From the NCBI RefSeq assembly GCF_963082655.1, contig NC_081552.1:97267592-97331591 (forward strand): DNA of 64,000 nt, given 5' to 3'. Both the position numbers and the translations under genes were made by a program. The stretch is from Stomoxys calcitrans. Lineage: Eukaryota; Arthropoda; Insecta; Diptera; Muscidae. The number at the start of each line of letters is the position of its first letter. Position 1 is the first letter of the stretch. The notes under the pieces were generated by a model, which searched no databases, had not been told where the DNA came from, and saw only the letters and a program-made list of their open reading frames with translations. Below, piece after piece: positions 11,371 to 23,514 of this stretch.

Positions 11371-11848
11371 TTTTCTTTTTTTTTTGTGGTGTGATAAATT
11401 ATAATGCAGTATCGTAAGCGGGTGCATCCATGCTCACTTACAAAGTTGCAAAGAAGTATTTTAATATTAAGAGTCTACTTCTGTTGATGAAGTGAGAAAT
11501 ATTTATTCTTTTAGGTATTACATCAGTTGAAATTTACGCTTCGAAAAGAAGGGACGTCTTCGCGCGATTTTAAATATCATATAACGGGATAACTTCTATT
11601 TGTGTGTTATTTTTGGTGCTGCATAACTGATTCATTCAAAAATTCATCCATGAGAATTGATAGAAGCTATTTACCGTAAGTATTACAATAAACTTTTGTC
11701 TATATATCTGTATAATAATGTGTATGCAGTATTATGCTGAGCGTGGTAACTTTGGCTCGAAGAAGGATTTTTTAAACATTTAAACAAGTCTATTAGTAAA
11801 AAATCTTTATCAAAAAAATTAATCCATAAAAATAAAAATCTTATAAAT
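11371..11848. other. unassigned 478 bp between HL copies
   Basis: AT-rich sequence starting with a T run. No frame, hairpin or repeat family is recognisable in either strand. Confidence 0.5.
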
Positions 11849-13185
11849 AACAAGTAAAAGCGTGCTAAGTTCGGCCGGGCCGAATCTTATATACCCTCCA
11901 CCATGGATCGCATTTGTCGAGTTCTTTTCCCGGAATCTCTTCTTAGGCAAAAAAGGATATAAGAAAAGAGTTGCTCTGCTATTAAAACGATATCAAGATA
12001 TGGTCCGGTTCGGACCACAATTAAATTATATGTTGGAGACCTGTGTAAAATTTCAGCCAATTCGTATAAGAATTGCGCCCATTGGGGCTCACGAAGTTAA
12101 ATAGAGAGAGCGATTTATACGGGATCTGTATCGGGCTATAGACCGATTCAGACCATAATAAACACGTTTGTTGATGGTCATGAGAGGATCCGTCGTACAA
12201 AATTTCAGGCATATCGGATAATAATTGCGACCTCTAGGGGTCAAGAAGTCAAGATCCCAGATAGGTTTATATGGCAGCTATATCAGGTTATGAACCGATT
12301 TGAACCTTATTTGACACAGTTGTTGAAAGTAAAAATAAAATACGTCATGCACAATTTCAGCCAAATCGGATAGGAATTGCGGCCTCTAGAAGCTCAAGAA
12401 GTCAAATCCCCAGATCTGTTTATATGACAGCTATAACAGGTTATGGACCGATTTCAACCATACTTGGCACAATTATTGGATATCATAACGAAATATTTCG
12501 TGCAAAATTTCATTTCAATCGGATGAGAATTGCGCACTCTAGAGGCTCAAGAAGTCAAGACCCAAGATCGGTTTATATGGCAGCTATATCAGGTTATGGA
12601 CCGATTTGAACTATACTTGGCACAGTTGTTGGATATAATAACAAAACACGTCGCGCAAAATTTCATTTTAATCGGATGAGAATTGCGCACTCTAGAGGCT
12701 CAAGAAGTCAAGACCCAAGATCGGTTTATATGGCAGCTATATCAGGTTATGGACCGACTTCAACCATACTTAACACAGTTGTTGGATATAATAACGAAAC
12801 ACGTCGTGCAAAATTTCATTCCAATCGGATAAGAATTGCGCCTTCTAGAGGCTCAAGATGTCAAGACCCAAGATCGGTTTATATGGCAGCTATATCAAAA
12901 CATGGACCGATATGGCCCATTTACAATACCAACCGACCTACACTAATAAGAAGTATTTGTGCAAAATTTCAAGCGGCTAGCTTTACTCCTTCAGAAGTTA
13001 GCGTGCCTTCGACAGACAGACGGACGGACGGACGGACAGACGGACGGACATGGCTAGATCGACATAAAATGTCACGACGATCAAGAATACATATACTTTA
13101 TGGGGTCTCAGACGAATATTCCGAGTAGTTACAAACAGAATGACGAAATTAGTATACCCCCCATCTTATGGTGGAGGGTATAAAA
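11849..13185 (-). mobile_element. full-length HL-A element, 1.3 kb
   Basis: AACAAGTAAAAGCG and hairpin on the left, GGTGGAGGGTATAAAA on the right, about four 153-bp units, and a short GGAC run near 13020-13050. TR-C sequence begins immediately after TATAAAA. Confidence 0.8.
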
Positions 13186-14942
13186 ATGAATTTGTGTTTG
13201 TTTGTAGGTTTGTTTGTTTATTAGTTTGTATGTTTGTGTGTTCCTTATATACTCAGAAACGGCTGAACCGATTTTCTTGAAATTTTCACAGATGGTGCAT
13301 AATGATCCCGTGGTGAAAATAGGGTACTACATTTTTTGATATCTGAAGGGGGGGCGGACCATCCCCTATACCCTAATTTCAGAAACGCCAGATCTCGGAG
13401 ATTGGTGGTGCGATTTAAGCGAAATTTTATGTGCTCTCATATAGTACCCTAGAAATAAAAATTTGGTATCTAAATTTCGGATGGGGTACCTAGGGGGGCC
13501 GCCCTACCCTAAAACCTACCAAACATATATCTAGACCAATCACGACAATATGGGACTCAAATGAAAGGTATTTAGGTTAAGAAAACTTATCTGATATCCA
13601 ATTGTCGAACAAAGTGCTAGGGGGACCACCCCAACCCCCAAAACACCCCTAAATCGAACATATTTACCGACCATGGCAATATGGACTCAAATGAAAGGTA
13701 TTTGCGAGTAGAATACGAATCTGATATCCAAATGTGGGACCACGTTTCTGGGGGTCCACCCCTTCCCCAAAACACCCCCCAAACAGGACTTATTTACTGC
13801 CCATGGGAATATGGGGATTAAATGAAAGGTAATTGAGTGTAGAATACGAATCTGATATCCATACTATGAGACCAAGTGTTTGGGTGGCCGCCTCTCCCCA
13901 AAAACCTCCCCCAAAAGGGACACATTTACGACCATTGCCACATGAGGCTCAAAGGTCTTTGGAAGTAAAGCACTAATCTGATATCAATATTCAGGACAAG
14001 TGTATATGGGGTCACCCCACCCCCACAACACCACCCAACCCCAAAACACCACCCAACCCCCAAAACACCCCTAAATCGGACTTAATTACCGATCATGGCA
14101 ATATGGGACTCAAATGAAAGGTATTTGCGAGAAGAATACGAATCTGATATTCAAATGTGGGACAATGTTTCTGGGGGGGTGGACCCCTTCCCCAAAACAC
14201 CCCCTAAAACAGGACTTATTTACTGACCATGGGAATATGGCGCTTAAATAAAAGGTATTTGAGTGTAGAATAGGAAGCTGATATCCAAATATGGAACCAA
14301 GTGTTTGGGGGGCCGCCTCTCACCAAAAACATCCCCCAAAGGGGACAATTTTACTACCATACCAATATGGGGCTCAAATGAAAGGTCTTTGGGATTGAAG
14401 CACGAATCTGATATCAATATTTGGGAAAAGCGTCTATGGGCCACCCCACCCCCACTACACCACCCAAATAGTGAGTATTTGCTGACTTTTGCAATATGAG
14501 GATCAAATCAGAGGGTTTTTAGAGTGGAACACGAATCCAATTTCAAGCATTCGTGTTCCACTTTTTCAAGGCCAACTCACTGAGTGGCTGCCCATCCCCC
14601 GAAATACCCACCAGGCCAGTCATTTTTGCCGACTATGGAAATATGGGGCTCAAATTAAAGGTATGTGGGAGAAGACCACGTTTCTGATACCAACATTAGG
14701 GGCCAACTGCCTAGCGGACGTCCCACCACCATAACAACCCCCAAATAGGACGTATTTGCTCACCAACACAATTTGGGTCTCAAAGAGAGTGGAACTAAAT
14801 ATTCATAGTTTTTAGGGCCAATACCCCAAACCGGACATATATGCTGACATTTGCAATAAGGAGTTTAAATAAGATTAAAAACGAATTTGGTATCAAATTT
14901 TGAGGCCAATGGCAGTATGGGGTTCAAATAAATCGTATATAT
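13186..14942 (+). mobile_element. TR-C element, array of ~130-bp units
   Basis: Opens with AATTTGTGTTTGTTTG, then ACTCAGAAACGGCTGAACCG. About twelve degenerate units follow, each with CAATATGGGACTCAAATGAA, GAATACGAATCTGATATCC and a C-run segment CCCCAAAACACCCC. Unit starts fall at about 13545, 13675, 13806, 13937, 14098, 14233, 14363, 14490, 14640 and 14768. The 3' end is cut off by an HL-A copy at 14943. Confidence 0.75.
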
Positions 14943-15925
14943 AACAAGTAAAAGCGTGCTAAGTTCGGCCGGGCCGAATCTTACATACCCTCCACCATGG
15001 ATCGCATTTGCCGAGTTCTTCTCCCGGCATCTCTTCTTAGGCAAAAAAGGATGTAAGTAAAGATTTGCTCTGCTATTATTATATTATTACATGTTGGAGA
15101 CCTGTGTAAAATGTCAGCCAATTCGAATAACAATTGCGCCCTTTGGGGGCTCAAGAAGTAAAATAGAGAGATCGATTTATATGGGAGCTGTATCGGGCTA
15201 TAGACCGATTTAGATCATAACAAACACGCATGTTGATGGTCATGAGAGGATCCGCAGTACATAATTTCAGCCAAATCGGATAATAATTGCGACCTCTAGA
15301 TGCTCAAGAAGTCAAGATCCAAGATCGGTTTATATGTCAGCTATATCAGGTTATGGACCAATTTGAATCATACTTGGCACATATGATAACAAAACACGTC
15401 GTGCAAAATTTCATTCCAATCGGATAAGAATTGCGCACTTTAGAGGCTCAAGCAGTCAAGACCCCAGATCGGTTGATATGGCAGCTATATCAGGTTATAG
15501 ACCGATTTGAACCATACTTGGCACAGTTGTTGGATATCATAACAAAACACGTCGTGCCAAATTTCATTCCAATGGGATAAGAATTGCGTACTCTAGAAGC
15601 TCAAGAAGTCAAGACCCAAGATCGGTTTATATGGCAGATATATCAAAACATGGACCGATATGGCCCATTTGCAATACCAACTGACCTACACTAATAAGAA
15701 GTATTTGTGCAAAATTTCAAGCGGCTAGCTTTACTCCTTCGGAAGTTAGCGTGCTTTCGACAGACAGACGGACGGACAGACGGACGGACATGGCTAGATC
15801 GACATAAAATGTCGCGACGATCAAGAATATATATACTTTATGGGGTCTCAGACGAACTTTTCGAGTAGTTAAAAACAGAATGACGAAATTAGTATAACCC
15901 CCATCTTATGGTGGAGGGTATAAAA
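14943..15925 (-). mobile_element. HL-A element, short form, between two TR-C copies
   Basis: Complete at both termini but with only about three units. Part of the 3' region (between CTGCTATTA and ACATGTTGG) is deleted. It lies between the truncated end of one TR-C copy and the start of the next. Confidence 0.75.
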
Positions 15926-17099
15926 CCAATTTGTTTTTAGATTTGTTTGTTTGTATGTTTGTGTGTTGGTTATAGACTCAGAAACGGCTGAAACGCAGAT
16001 GGTGCATAATGACCCTGTGGTGAAAATATGGTACTACATTTTTTGATATCTGAAGGGGGGGGGGGGTCGGACCAAGTGATAGGGGGCCCACCTCAAGCCC
16101 CAAAAAACCCCTAAATTGGACATATTTACCTACCATGCCAATATGAAAGGTATTTGCGAGTAGAATACGAATCTGATGTCCAACTGTGGGACCACGTTTC
16201 TGGGGGTCCACCCCTTACCCAAAACATCACCCAAACTGGACTTATTTTTGACCATGGGAATATGGGGCTGAAATAAAAGGTATTTGAATGTAGAATACGA
16301 ATCTGATATCCAAATATGGGATCAAGTGTTTGGGTGACCTCCCCAATCCCCAAAACACACCTAAATCGGGCATATTGTCAATGCGGAGATTAAATGAAAG
16401 GTATTGGGGGATAGATCGAGAATTGATACCCACTTTCGGGACCAATTTTTTGGGGTCTATCCCTTTCCCAAAATACACGACAAACAGCAATTTTTTACTG
16501 ACCATCGCAATATGAGACTCAAATAAAGGTATTTGGGAGTAGAATACGAATTTGGTATCCAAATGTAGGACCATGTATTTAGGGCATCACCCCTTTCCCA
16601 AAACACCCCCCAAAGTGTAAACATTTTTCGACCATGCCAATATGTGTCTCAAATGAAAGGTATTTGAGATTAGAAAACGAATTTAATAATCTATTTTGGG
16701 GCCATGTGTTTGGGGGACGCCTCATCCTTTAAACTCCTCTTAAATTAATGGCAATATGTTGTTTAAATGAATGGTATTTGTGAGAAGAGCACGTTGCTGA
16801 TATTTTTACAGTGCCTAGTATCTGGGGAACAACCTCTCCCCCCGAAAACACCACTAAATCAGGCATAATGAGAATATCGGGCTGAAATGAAGTATTTTAA
16901 GAATGGAGTACACCTTACATCCAAACTTAAATTCGTAGACCAATAGACATTATATGGGATTCAGATAAAGGCACTTATATTGTTAAACTGTTAGTCAAGC
17001 GATGTACTATATTCGTAGCATGGTATTTCACTAAAAGATTTTTAATTGTCGAAAATAAATATTCCAAGGAAACTTTTGTTCCATATAAAGGTCAGCTAG
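15926..17099 (+). mobile_element. TR-C element with CTAG terminus
   Basis: Starts CCAATTTGTTTTTAG directly after an HL-A TATAAAA end. Seven or more ~130-bp units precede a unique tail containing GTACACCTTACATCC, TTAAATTCGTAGACC and AATATTCCAAGGAAAC. It ends GGTCAGCTAG followed by T. The GC-rich palindrome seen before this end in the copies at 39.6 and 61.8 kb is missing here. Confidence 0.75.
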
Positions 17100-17623
17100 T
17101 AATTTTAATGAAATAAACCGCATTTTTCATGGGCCTCGTAAGAACGCTTCAGAAAGCTCATTTTTGATTTGAGTGAAACTGCATTACAGAAACGCAAACA
17201 TTTCATCAACATTTTATCCACTTGGAATAAGCGCTTACATTTTTTAATTACTTCACTCTTTCTTTAATGCGCTTTCGCATCTGCAGGTTTGGATACATAA
17301 AGGTAGCGCATCCAAGTGGGACATTTCTTTATGATTTCACCTCACGATAGCTAGCGCTACTCACTTTTTTTCTTCGTTTACAAACCTACTGAATTAAGAT
17401 TTGATTTGTTTCCTTTTGCGCTTGTGAATCAAGTCGTCTTCAAGATCCCTGTTCAAATTCAGATGCGTGCTTTACAATCTACTCTAGTTGGGATGGTTGT
17501 AATGCACCATGATTCATTTGACACCGCCCGCTGATGATATTTCTTGGTCGAAATTAAATTCACGATACGGAATAACTAAACAAAGCTTCTAGCAAGACCA
17601 CACTTTTGCTGACTATTAAATGT
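17100..17623. other. unassigned 524 bp
   Basis: Low-repeat AT-rich DNA. No coding frame, repeat terminus or hairpin is visible. Confidence 0.5.
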
Positions 17624-19111
17624 TTTTATACCCTCCACCATAAGATGGGGGGTATACTAATTTCGTCATTCTGTTTGTAACTACTCGAAATATTCGTCTG
17701 AGACCCCATAAAGTATATATATTCTTGATCGTCGCGATATTCTATGTCGATCTAGCCATGTCCGTCCGTCTGTCCGTCCGTCCGTCCGTCCGTCCGTCTG
17801 TCTGTCGAAAGCACGCTAACTTCCGAAGGAGTAAAGCTAGCCGCTTGAAATTTTGCACAAATACTTCTTATTAGTGTAGGTCGGTTGGTATTGTAAATGG
17901 ACCATATCGGTCCATGTTTTGATATAGCTGCCATATAAACCGATCTTGGGTCTTGACTTCTTGAGCCTCTAGAGTGCGCAATTCTTATCCGATTGGAATG
18001 AAATTTTGCACGACGTGTTTTGTTATGATATCCAACAACTGCGCCAAGTATAGTTCAAATCGGTCCATAACCTGATATAGCTCCCATATAAACCGATCTT
18101 GGGTCTTGAATTCTTGAGCCTCTAGCGTGCGCAATTCTTATCCGATCAGAATGAAATTTTGCACGACGTGTTTTGCTATGATATCCAACAACAGTGCCAA
18201 GTATGGTTGAAATCGGTCCATAACCTGATATAGTTGCCATATAAATCGATCTTGGGTCTTGAATTCTTGAGCCTCTAGAGGGCGCAATTCTTATCCGATT
18301 TGAATGAATTTTGGCACTACGTGTTTTTTTATGATATCCAATAACTGTGCCAAGTATGGTTCAAATCGATCTATAACCTGATATAGCTGCCATATAAACC
18401 GATCTCGGGTCTTGACTTCTTGAACCTCTAGAGGGCACAATTCTTATCCGATTTGAATTAATTTTTGCACGAAGTATTTCGTTATGATATCCAACAACTG
18501 TGCCAAATATGGTTAAAATTGGTTCATAACCTGATATAGCTATCATATAAACAGATCTGTGGATTTGACTTCTTGAGCTTCTAGAGGGCGCAATTCCTAT
18601 CCGATTTGGCTGAAATTTTGCATGACGTTTTTTATTTTTACTTTCAACAACTGTGTCAAATAAGGTTCAAATCGGTTCATAACCTGATATAGCTGCCATA
18701 TATACCGATCTGGGATCTTGACCCCTAGAGGTTCCAATTATTATCCGATATGCCTGAAATTTTGTACGACGGATCCTCCCATGGCCATCAACAAACGTGT
18801 TTATTATGGTCTGAATCGGTCTATAACCCGATACAGATCCCATATAAATCGTTCTCTCTATTTTGCTTCGTGAGCCCCAATGGGCGCAATTCTTATACGA
18901 ATTGGCTGAAATTTTACACAGGTCTCCAACATATAATTTAATTGTGGTCCGAACCGGACCATATCTTGATATCGTTTTAATAGCACAGCAACTCTTTTCT
19001 TATATCCCTTTTTGCCTAAGAAGAGATGGCGGGAAAAGAACTCGACAAATGCGATCCATGGTGGAGGGTATATAAGATTCGGCCCGGCCGAACTTAGCAC
19101 GCTTTTACTTG
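17624..19111 (+). mobile_element. full-length HL-A element, 1.5 kb
   Basis: TTTTATACCCTCCACCAT start, GTCC tract at about 17761-17795, about five units, perfect hairpin TTCGGCCCGGCCGAA and ACTTG end. Confidence 0.85.
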
Positions 19112-21398
19112 TTTGCTATACTATTCTTTGAATAGAAAGCATTAAACAATGGTCTACACGGACAATATCCTGCAATGGAATCTCACTATGATTTAAGAAC
19201 GAAAAAAGAAAGCCCAAACAGACTAAAAACTTTCTCCTGTAAATTTTTGATTTCATCACATTCATCTATGTGGCGGTTATGGGACGATATGCTCTAAAGA
19301 GTATTTTCCTTTTTGTAGCGCTGCAATAAACACCACACCAACTATGATTTGATGACTTTCGACAGCTTGGTAGGGGGTATTTATCAGAAATCTTTAAGTG
19401 TGGGGGACTTATCCCGTGGCTTTCAGTTTCCATTTCATAAAATGTTCCATCGTTAAACACATCTCGAAAGAGAATTTAACACTTCATGTATTTCTGCCAA
19501 AAAGAAGGCATTCAAACTACGAGTATTACAACTAATTTCGTTATAAGTACAGAATCGCAGTATTGCACTTTATCATATTTTTTTAGGGCTTGTCTGAATT
19601 GGCGGGTGAGATTCGCAAGTTATTAAGCTTTTCAAAGTGGCTGACTGGTTCAAAGGTAGGAAATGGAAAACAGATTCCTTCTCCTGTTCCTATGGTATCA
19701 CATTGCACTAAAATTTCTAAGATTGCCCAAACATTCTTCTTAATTTGGCCTTGCTGTTAAATATAATGTGACAAGGCCATTTAAACAATTATTAGAGTGT
19801 ATAAGTAGTTGGTATATCTCCTTAATTTTTGCTTACCCCTGACCGCCGTTTGAAATGTGAAAGCTAGCTTCCTTTCTGCACTCAGCTAGTGTGTACGTAC
19901 TAATGAAAGGAAAGATTGACCCTTCATGTGATACATAGCTTTAATAAAGCCGTTTAAAATGCTCTAAGAACTTAAGTAGAAATTTGCAGTACTATAGTTT
20001 TGCATTTTAACTATAAGGATTTAATATAATTCAAAAGGATGTTTCATAAGTGTATAGCATACAATGTTTTGCATCCATATTGACAGTTAAATGATTCTAC
20101 TTGGAAATTTAAACGAAGTGAACTTTTTTGTCTACTTCAGCATTGTTTTCCCAAAATTTGTTTATAATTTGTTGCGAAACTAGTTTGTAAATTCAAAAAT
20201 TTTCATTTGTACCGTAAAAAGTTAAAACATTACTTTTCCAGTGTTCCTTACTCGCATGCGAAACAAGCGTGTGAATAATGCATGCAACTCTTCCACTTGC
20301 AGCTTGTGAATACAAGGTATTAGCGAACATTCACTTCACTACCAGAATAATAGAATGGGTAGAAATTTTAGCTATTGTAAATATTTTGTGCACAAACAAC
20401 ACAAATTTTAATAATTATACACATTATAATTAATTAAATGTTCGAATCAGTTCTGTAGGGCCAAATCATCTATACCGTTAAATATAGACCCAAATTGTTA
20501 AGTTAAATAGACCTTTTTTAAATATTTTGAAAAACAAAGTGGCATGAAGAGAGGTCTAGCAGATGTCTACTAAATTAATCACAACCAAATCGGATGTGAA
20601 TTGTGCCCCGCTGAAGAAGTTCAATCAGGTGATCCGTACATTTGGCTGTTAGATTATTGGATGATAAAAACACGCTTCGCATGGGTGATTGAAGTCATAA
20701 CTAAATTAGCAAACAAAGGTTCAGCTGTCATGGCAATCTTGACGACAGGTGTTCTACATAAGCCTGCACTAGTAATTTATCCAGAACTTCGATGTCCTGG
20801 ATAGATACCATTATCATAAAAATTTCATTGCACTGCACTACATAGTACTAAGATAAAACACAGCTATTGTCTAAACGTTCTTCAATCATTGCTGCAGTCA
20901 TAGAATAAGCCATTGATCAAATTTTAAGAAAATGATTTGATAAATGCTTTGCTGTTTGCTCGTATCGAAAAATCGAATGAAATATGCTTCGCCTTAAAGT
21001 AACCCACTTTGATTTACTAATATTTTTGTATGTTTATTGATGCAGCCGTATATTCAGAGTTTGCGAATAAAAAACTTTTTAATAAAAATGTATTTTTTAA
21101 CAACCGATTTTATAATTTGTTAAAACTTTGTTGTCTCCTGTGGTTGGTTGCGCTTTTCTGTGATGAGAAAAACAATCATCACATACGAAAAGCGTAATTC
21201 GTATGAATATTCTGGCACTAAGAATTCCATGGCTACCAATTTTTAAAGTTTTGATTAATGAACGAAATTCAATTGGAATCCAAAGGTTGAGGAAACCAAA
21301 ACATATTTTGACAAATATAATTTGGATTGAAATCCTCTATATGCTCGAATATGTTGTAGGATTGGTTACACAAGCAACGAGTCATTGTTTTTATTGTC
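19112..21398. other. 2.3 kb AT-rich unassigned region
   Basis: The longest stretch without clear transposon content apart from the gene locus. The longest frames (about 60-90 codons) have no recognisable motif or coding character. A faint, old HL-like unit (ACCAAATCGGATGTGAATTG) sits near 20587. Could hold regulatory DNA, but nothing shows it. Confidence 0.5.
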
Positions 21399-21489
21399 AA
21401 ACAAGTAAAAGCGTGCTGAGTTCGGCCGGCCCGAATCTTATAAACCTTTTAACCATAGATATTATTTGTCAAGTTCTTTGAATGACTGT

Positions 21490-21540
<51 letters not shown>

Positions 21541-21740
21541 ATATAACTGCATCATGTTATTGACCGAACTTTTCACGGCTGTTAGAAGTCATAGAAAAAT
21601 ACTAAATTCAAAATTTCAGCCAAATCGAGTACAAATTGCGCCCTTCAGTGGCTCAGAGTGTAAAATAGGCAGATCAGTTAATACGGCAGCTACATCCGGT
21701 TATCAACCGATTTAGACCATACTTAATATAGTTGGTTTCG
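21399..21740 (-). mobile_element. decayed HL-A 3' part with TA microsatellite
   Basis: AACAAGTAAAAGCGTGCTGAG and a mutated hairpin (TTCGGCCGGCCCGAA) start it. A pure TA run at 21491-21537 sits near the position of the normal TTATATG motif. One diverged unit follows (CAGCCAAATCGAGTAC). No 5' end. Confidence 0.65.
21491..21537. repeat. TA dinucleotide run
   Basis: About 23 uninterrupted TA repeats within a decayed HL-A copy. Confidence 0.95.
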
Positions 21741-21744
21741 CCAA

Positions 21745-21890
21745 CTAAAAATAAACAAATAATTGTGGAAAATATAATAAGTTTGGCCGAGCCGAATCTT
21801 GAAACTACCGCCGTGGATTATGCCCATACAAGTAAGAATAGGCTAAAATCGGGCAACGTTGACATTTCGATACCCTACACTTCATTGGGA
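21745..21890 (-). mobile_element. decayed HL-D-like 3' end
   Basis: AATAAGTTTGGCCGAGCCGAA keeps the hairpin idea with a mismatch, then CTTGAAACTACCGCCGTGG replaces the HL-D sequence CTTGGGAACGCACCACCATGG. Old copy. Confidence 0.4.
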
Positions 21891-21949
21891 ATGCAGGCTA
21901 TAGGTAGTCAGAATTAAAATTTCTTTTAGCTTGAAATACGAAATTTCGA

Positions 21950-21983
21950 CCAAAATCCGTCCATATTGTAGGACGGATTTTGG
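21950..21983. repeat. perfect 13-bp hairpin
   Basis: CCAAAATCCGTCC, an 8-base loop, then GGACGGATTTTGG. It lies between an HL-D-like end and a retrotransposon relic and is not part of either consensus that I can see. Confidence 0.85.
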
Positions 21984-22014
21984 CTCGACCGAAACATTGA
22001 AAGTTCATCACGTC

Positions 22015-22226
22015 CCTCATCGAATAAAACCCGTCTTATCCACGTTTCTGATGAGACTCCCCAAAGACACATTTGAAAGTTCGCCCAGATCGGGGAAGAA
22101 CCGGTTTCCTAGGTTGGAAAGTGTATGCTCCTGTAGACCCGGTCATGAGCAGAGCAGGTGCTTGATCCTCTCCTGCTCATCCTTATCATGATATCGTCCA
22201 CAGTAGTCTTTGTGCGTGTGCATGGT
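22015..22226 (-). pseudogene. non-LTR retrotransposon C-terminal zinc-knuckle relic
   Basis: The minus frame reads KDYCGRYHDKDEQERIKHLL, then CS, a stop, PGLQEHTLSNLGNRFF and PDLGELSNVSLGSLIRNV. The C...H...HLLC.CP...LG layout is the cysteine-histidine motif that ends ORF2 of many insect non-LTR elements; the last cysteine is replaced by TGA. The rest of the element is absent. Confidence 0.6.
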
Positions 22227-22232
22227 TATTTT

Positions 22233-22735
22233 TTTAATATCCGCCTCCATAGGATGGGGGTATACTAATCTAGTCATCCCGTTAAAACACCTCGAAATAT
22301 TCGTCTAATACCCCATAAAGTATATATATTCTTTATCATCTCGACGTTCTGAGTCGACCTAGCCATATCAGTCCGCCTGACGAAATCACGATAGAGGTCG
22401 AACGCGTAAAGCTAGCCGCTTGAAATTTTGCACAGATACTTCTTATAGATGCAGGTCGTTGGGATTGCAAAGGGGTCATATAGGTTTGGATTTAGTTATA
22501 GCTCCCATATAAACCGATCTCCCAATTTGACTTCTTGCAAAGGGGTCATATAGGTTTGGATTTAGTTATAGCTCCCATATAAACCGATCTCCCAATTTGA
22601 CTTCTTGAGCCCCAATTTTTTTTTTCCAATTTGGCTGAATCTTTGTACGTAGTGTTCTGTTATGACTTCCATTAACTGTGCCAAGTACGGCCCAAATCGG
22701 TCTATAACCTGACATAGCTCCCATATAAACAAACT
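22233..22735 (+). mobile_element. HL-D-like 5' part with internal 70-bp duplication
   Basis: CCTCCATAGGATGGGGGTAT, AAGTATATATATTCTTTATC and AAGCTAGCCGCTTGAAATTT mark an HL 5' half. The GTCC tract is reduced to TCAGTCCGCCTGACG. A 70-bp stretch is repeated exactly at 22467-22536 and 22537-22606. Confidence 0.65.
22467..22606. repeat. 70-bp exact tandem duplication
   Basis: Two head-to-tail copies starting GCAAAGGGGTCATATAGG and ending CCAATTTGACTTCTT. I see no difference between them, so it is recent. Confidence 0.9.
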
Positions 22736-22761
22736 AATCTGTCTGTCTTGCTTTCCTCAAC

Positions 22762-23500
22762 AGCCGAAGAAAAGGATGCGTTTGCTGCATTGGGAAATCA
22801 AATCGCCGAACTGGTGGCTTAAGTAAAGTGCAGAAACAACGTGCACCACGCAATCAAACAACCAATCAGGACTATCAAGTTAACCTACAACAACGTCCGT
22901 GACTAACGGCATGAGAAATGCTTTGGAAAAAAAACGTGGAAAATTGGGAAAGCCACACAGACATCGCCAACAGTTTGGCCATCGAAACGGGAGCTTAAAC
23001 GAAACCTTGATGACGCGACCCACCCAAACGTAACTCCGTCCTCAAAAGGACAAAAACAGACAAGGTCAGGGGAGCGGTGTATACAATAGAACCTCCAATG
23101 CAGCATTGGGGCCTACAGAGACAAAGGAGGTTGGAAACACTTCAAGAAGAAAGCGAAAGTAAGACCCCGAAATGATAACCCAGATACAATGCTCATATCT
23201 TCCAAGGAGGGAACTTCATACGGTGACATCCTCAAGAAAATCAGGTTCGACCCAGATCCGCAGGACCTCGGCAACAAGGTCAATAAAGTACGGAGGACCC
23301 AACAGGATGACCTCCTTTTGGAGCTGAAAACTTCAATTCGGAACATTAACGAGAAGTACAACGATAATATTGAACAATGCCTTGGCGGTCAAGTTGAAAT
23401 TAAGACCCACAATCAGACGGTTGTGATAGAGTGCAGAGATATGGATGACAATTTAACCAAAACGGAGATATGCACTGCCTTCGCTAAAGCTCAGCAGTAA
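22762..23500 (+). pseudogene. gag-like ORF1 of an R1/LOA-type non-LTR element (dead)
   Basis: The joined frames read AAEEKDAFAALGNQIAELVA, VKCRNNVHHAIKQ, then after stops KLTYNNVRD and WPSKRELKRNLDDATHPN. The last part is open from 23189 to 23500 and contains SYGDILKKIRFDPDPQDLG, VRRTQQDDLLLELK and VVIECRDMDDNLTKTEI. This fits the RNA-binding ORF1 protein of R1/LOA-like elements. The C-terminal zinc knuckles are missing because the sequence jumps to endonuclease at about 23505. Family placement rests on memory of the domain layout. Confidence 0.6.
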
Positions 23501-23514
23501 AATGGTTGATAATA

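Noticed and set aside
12424..13128. Repeating peptide GSRSQDPRSVYMAAISGYGPI
   Set aside because: Arises from 153-bp units, which keep phase because 153 is divisible by three. The frame is broken in most copies.
14244..16574. Frames of 60-110 codons in the TR-C arrays
   Set aside because: They occur on both strands, overlap each other and differ between copies; caused by the degenerate 130-bp unit.
19112..21398. A host gene in the 2.3 kb AT-rich stretch
   Set aside because: No frame over 92 codons, no exon-like composition, no splice pattern that I could support.
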